This document shows positions 62,033-64,000 of a stretch of 64,000 nucleotides of DNA, in pieces. Positions within the stretch are counted from its first letter, which is position 1. Each line of letters starts with the position of its first letter. Source of the DNA: Mesobacillus jeotgali (lineage in GTDB: Bacteria > Bacillota > Bacilli > Bacillales > Cytobacillaceae). Location: the NCBI RefSeq assembly GCF_031759225.1, contig NZ_CP134494.1, positions 4,338,501 through 4,402,500 of the forward strand. The letters are read 5' to 3'. The position numbers and the translations under genes are program-made. The notes below the pieces were generated by a model. It was not told the origin of the DNA. It saw only the letters and a program-made list of their open reading frames with translations, and did not search any database.

Positions 62033-63703
62033 TTATACTGATTTTGTTGCATCGTCATTCATCCAAACTTCGCCGTTCTTATAGGTCATCTGTTCAGGAT
62101 AACGAAGGTCGAGTACTTCCTCCTGAATTTTTTGCGAAGGTGCTGGAGTTGCAAGCGATACGATGACGTTCGCAAGGATTGCAGCCGTAGCGCCGAATAC
62201 ACCAGCTCCAGTATCGATGATTCCAAGAATCGTGAAGCCGCCATACTTCGCCGCGAAAATGTATCCCAATGTCACAGCAAGACCGACGAGCATACCTGCA
62301 ATAACACCCTGTGAATTTGAGCGCTTCCACCATACGCCAAGAATCAAGGCCGGGAAGAACGTACCACTTGCCAGTGCAAAGGCCCAGGCAACTATTTGCG
62401 TGATCGCTCCAGGAGGGTCAAGGGCAATCAGACCAGCAAACAATGTAGCGATAACGATTGACAGACGCGCTACATTCAGACGTGTTTTTTCCGTAGCATT
62501 TGGCTTCATGACACGGTAGTATATATCGTGCGCAAAAGCCGAAGAAATCGCGATCATCAAGCCGCCGGCAGTTGAAAGTGCCGCGGCCATAGCGCCTGCC
62601 GCTACAAGCCCGATAACGAATACGCCAAGGTTAGCGATTTCCGGTGTCGCCATTACGACGATATCGTTTGAGATGATCAATTCACTCCACTGAAGGACTC
62701 CGTCGCCATTACCATCGGCAACCTGCAGCTTACCTGTATCGACCCATGTTTTCGTCCAGGCAGGAAGCTCACTGATTTTGCTGCCGGCAACCTTTGTCAT
62801 CAGGATGAAGCGTGAGAACGCTGCATAAGCAGGTGCTGACAGATAAAGCAAACCGATAAAAAGAAGTGCCCATGCGCCTGACCAGCGAGCAGCCTTCATC
62901 GTTGAAACTGTATAGAAGCGGACGATTACGTGCGGAAGACCCGCCGTACCAGCCATCAATGTAAACATAAGGGCAAGGAACTGCCATTTCGTGCCGTTCG
63001 TAAATGGCGCGAAGTATTCCGAAATACCGAGCTCACGATCGAGCTCACCCATTTTTCCTACGAGCTCACCATAGGAAAGCCACGGAAGCGCGCTGCTTGT
63101 CACCTGGAGAGACATAAAAATGACAGGGATCAAATAGGCAATGATCAAAATGATATACTGTGCAACCTGTGTCCAGGTAATCCCTTTCATACCACCGAAA
63201 GCTGCGTAGAATGCAATCAGGACAACCCCAATCATCGTACCGAGCTTCGCATCGATTTCGAACAGTCGCCCGATTACCACACCAGAACCGGAAAGCTGGC
63301 CGATTGAATACGTAAAGCTGATGATGATCGTTGAAATCGCCGCGATGACGCGCGCTGTATGGCTGTTGTATCGGTCGCCAATAAATTCAGGTACCGTGTA
63401 TCGCCCGTACTTCCTTAGCTGTGGCGCCAATAGGAAGGTCAGAAGCAAATATCCGCCCGTCCAGCCCATGATATACGCAAGGCCGTCATAGCCGAGCAGC
63501 ATGATCGTACCGGCCATTCCGATGAAGGAAGCGGCACTCATCCAGTCAGCGCCAATCGCCATCCCGTTGAAAACTGGCGGTACGCCGCGGCTGGCAACGT
63601 AGAAGTCAGACGTCTGCTTAGCTGTATTGTAAATCGCAATTCCGATATACAAACCAAATGTAGCTAAAATAATAGATAATGAGACCAAGAATTGTGTATC
63701 CAA
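62033..63703 (-). CDS. Sodium:solute symporter, acetate/monocarboxylate type
   Basis: 556 residues with about 13 transmembrane helices of the SSSF family. DFYVASRGVPPVFNGMAIGA, ADWMSAASFIGMAGTIMLLG and GRYTVPEFIGDRYNSHTARV are typical of ActP/YwcA-like carriers. It probably takes up acetate or another short carboxylate with sodium. A TTG start at 63703 follows GGGGGAG. Paired with the DUF4212 subunit upstream and DUF294 regulator downstream, as in the two-subunit VC2705-type symporters. Confidence 0.92.
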   Translation of the reverse strand: MDTQFLVSLSIILATFGLYIGIAIYNTAKQTSDFYVASRGVPPVFNGMAIGADWMSAASFIGMAGTIMLLGYDGLAYIMGWTGGYLLLTFLLAPQLRKYGRYTVPEFIGDRYNSHTARVIAAISTIIISFTYSIGQLSGSGVVIGRLFEIDAKLGTMIGVVLIAFYAAFGGMKGITWTQVAQYIILIIAYLIPVIFMSLQVTSSALPWLSYGELVGKMGELDRELGISEYFAPFTNGTKWQFLALMFTLMAGTAGLPHVIVRFYTVSTMKAARWSGAWALLFIGLLYLSAPAYAAFSRFILMTKVAGSKISELPAWTKTWVDTGKLQVADGNGDGVLQWSELIISNDIVVMATPEIANLGVFVIGLVAAGAMAAALSTAGGLMIAISSAFAHDIYYRVMKPNATEKTRLNVARLSIVIATLFAGLIALDPPGAITQIVAWAFALASGTFFPALILGVWWKRSNSQGVIAGMLVGLAVTLGYIFAAKYGGFTILGIIDTGAGVFGATAAILANVIVSLATPAPSQKIQEEVLDLRYPEQMTYKNGEVWMNDDATKSV

Positions 63704-63748
63704 AGTTCTCCCCCTTATTCAAACGCTCTTTTATTCTTTCTCCGTGGC

Positions 63749-64000
63749 TTAGTGGTCCAGGCTCTTACCTTCGCTCAGCTTGACGTTCTTCTCCTCGTCA
63801 ATACCATACTTCTTGTCAATGCCATCGCTAACCTTAGCGTTGACAAACAACAGGATGATGAACGTTAACACTGCACCCTGCGCTCCCATGAAATAGTGGA
63901 ACGGGAAGCCTCCGATTGAAAACTCGCTCAGCGGTTCTGCGATCATCACCGCACCGAACGAGACAAGGAACCAGATGATGAAATAAATGATCATATTACG
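63749..64000 (-). CDS. DUF4212 symporter small subunit, 5' end cut by window edge
   Basis: About 83 codons remain: two transmembrane helices (IIYFIIWFLVSFGAVMIAEP; VLTFIILLFVNAKVSDGI) joined by FSIGGFPFHYFMGAQGA, a signature of DUF4212. The ATG at 63994 is internal to the family, which normally has about 15 more N-terminal residues, and the frame stays open to the edge. It precedes the symporter by 45 bp and forms its partner subunit. Confidence 0.88.
   Translation of the reverse strand, partial: RNMIIYFIIWFLVSFGAVMIAEPLSEFSIGGFPFHYFMGAQGAVLTFIILLFVNAKVSDGIDKKYGIDEEKNVKLSEGKSLDH

Overview
The window comes from a low-to-mid GC, endospore-forming, flagellated member of the Bacillaceae (a Bacillus, Mesobacillus or Cytobacillus-like genome). 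Evidence is the presence of SpoIIID, Mbl, FlhO/FlhP, a YwqB/YwqA pair, YwpF, SsbB, strong AGGAGG ribosome binding sites with many GTG/TTG starts, and XylR/CcpA-type control of xylose genes. Gene order from ywqB-ywqA through ssbB, ywpF, fabZ, flhP, flhO, mbl to spoIIID resembles the B. subtilis chromosome as I remember it, but the backbone is broken by accessory insertions.

Layout. 1-6.6 kb: a xylose module (xylB cut by the left edge, xylA, divergent xylR, an intracellular GH43 glycosidase, a Gfo/Idh oxidoreductase). Four sites resembling the XylR operator lie in front of xylA, xylR, GH43 and the oxidoreductase, so all appear to be one regulon. 6.6-9 kb: an IS110-family element with a candidate bridge RNA. 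9-14.4 kb: a secreted subtilase between two near-identical Nudix genes that form long direct repeats. 15-21.3 kb: galU, a LytE-like cell wall hydrolase, and an operon of membrane proteins with an HlyD-type adaptor. 21.5-28.8 kb: ywqB, ywqA, ssbB, ywpF, a lipoprotein. 29-31.3 kb: a HicA toxin with a two-part antitoxin, flanked by a partial duplication of fabZ. 31.4-34.6 kb: an EpuA-like gene, flhP, flhO, mbl.

34.9-57.1 kb is the main accessory region, an unusual type VII secretion (T7SS) locus inserted between mbl and spoIIID. It encodes EssC, EsaB/YukD, three WXG100-type proteins, a lipase-like putative effector, and several DUF1672-type lipoproteins (some decayed) that look like immunity proteins. 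Instead of EsaA, EssA and EssB it carries a Ser/Thr kinase, a PP2C phosphatase, an FHA protein, a small membrane protein with about nine repeated Thr-x-x-Leu motifs, and a 1637-residue Ig-repeat protein anchored at both ends. I infer a secretion machine whose assembly is switched by reversible threonine phosphorylation read by FHA domains. Two arrays with a 21-bp pitch lie in the leader of the signalling operon; a third array of the same pitch but a different core lies downstream of fabZ and is duplicated with it.

57.3-64 kb: spoIIID, a LysM protein, and a transporter operon of DUF4212 subunit (cut by the right edge), sodium:solute symporter, CBS/DUF294 protein and DnaQ-like exonuclease. No tRNA, rRNA or CRISPR array was seen.
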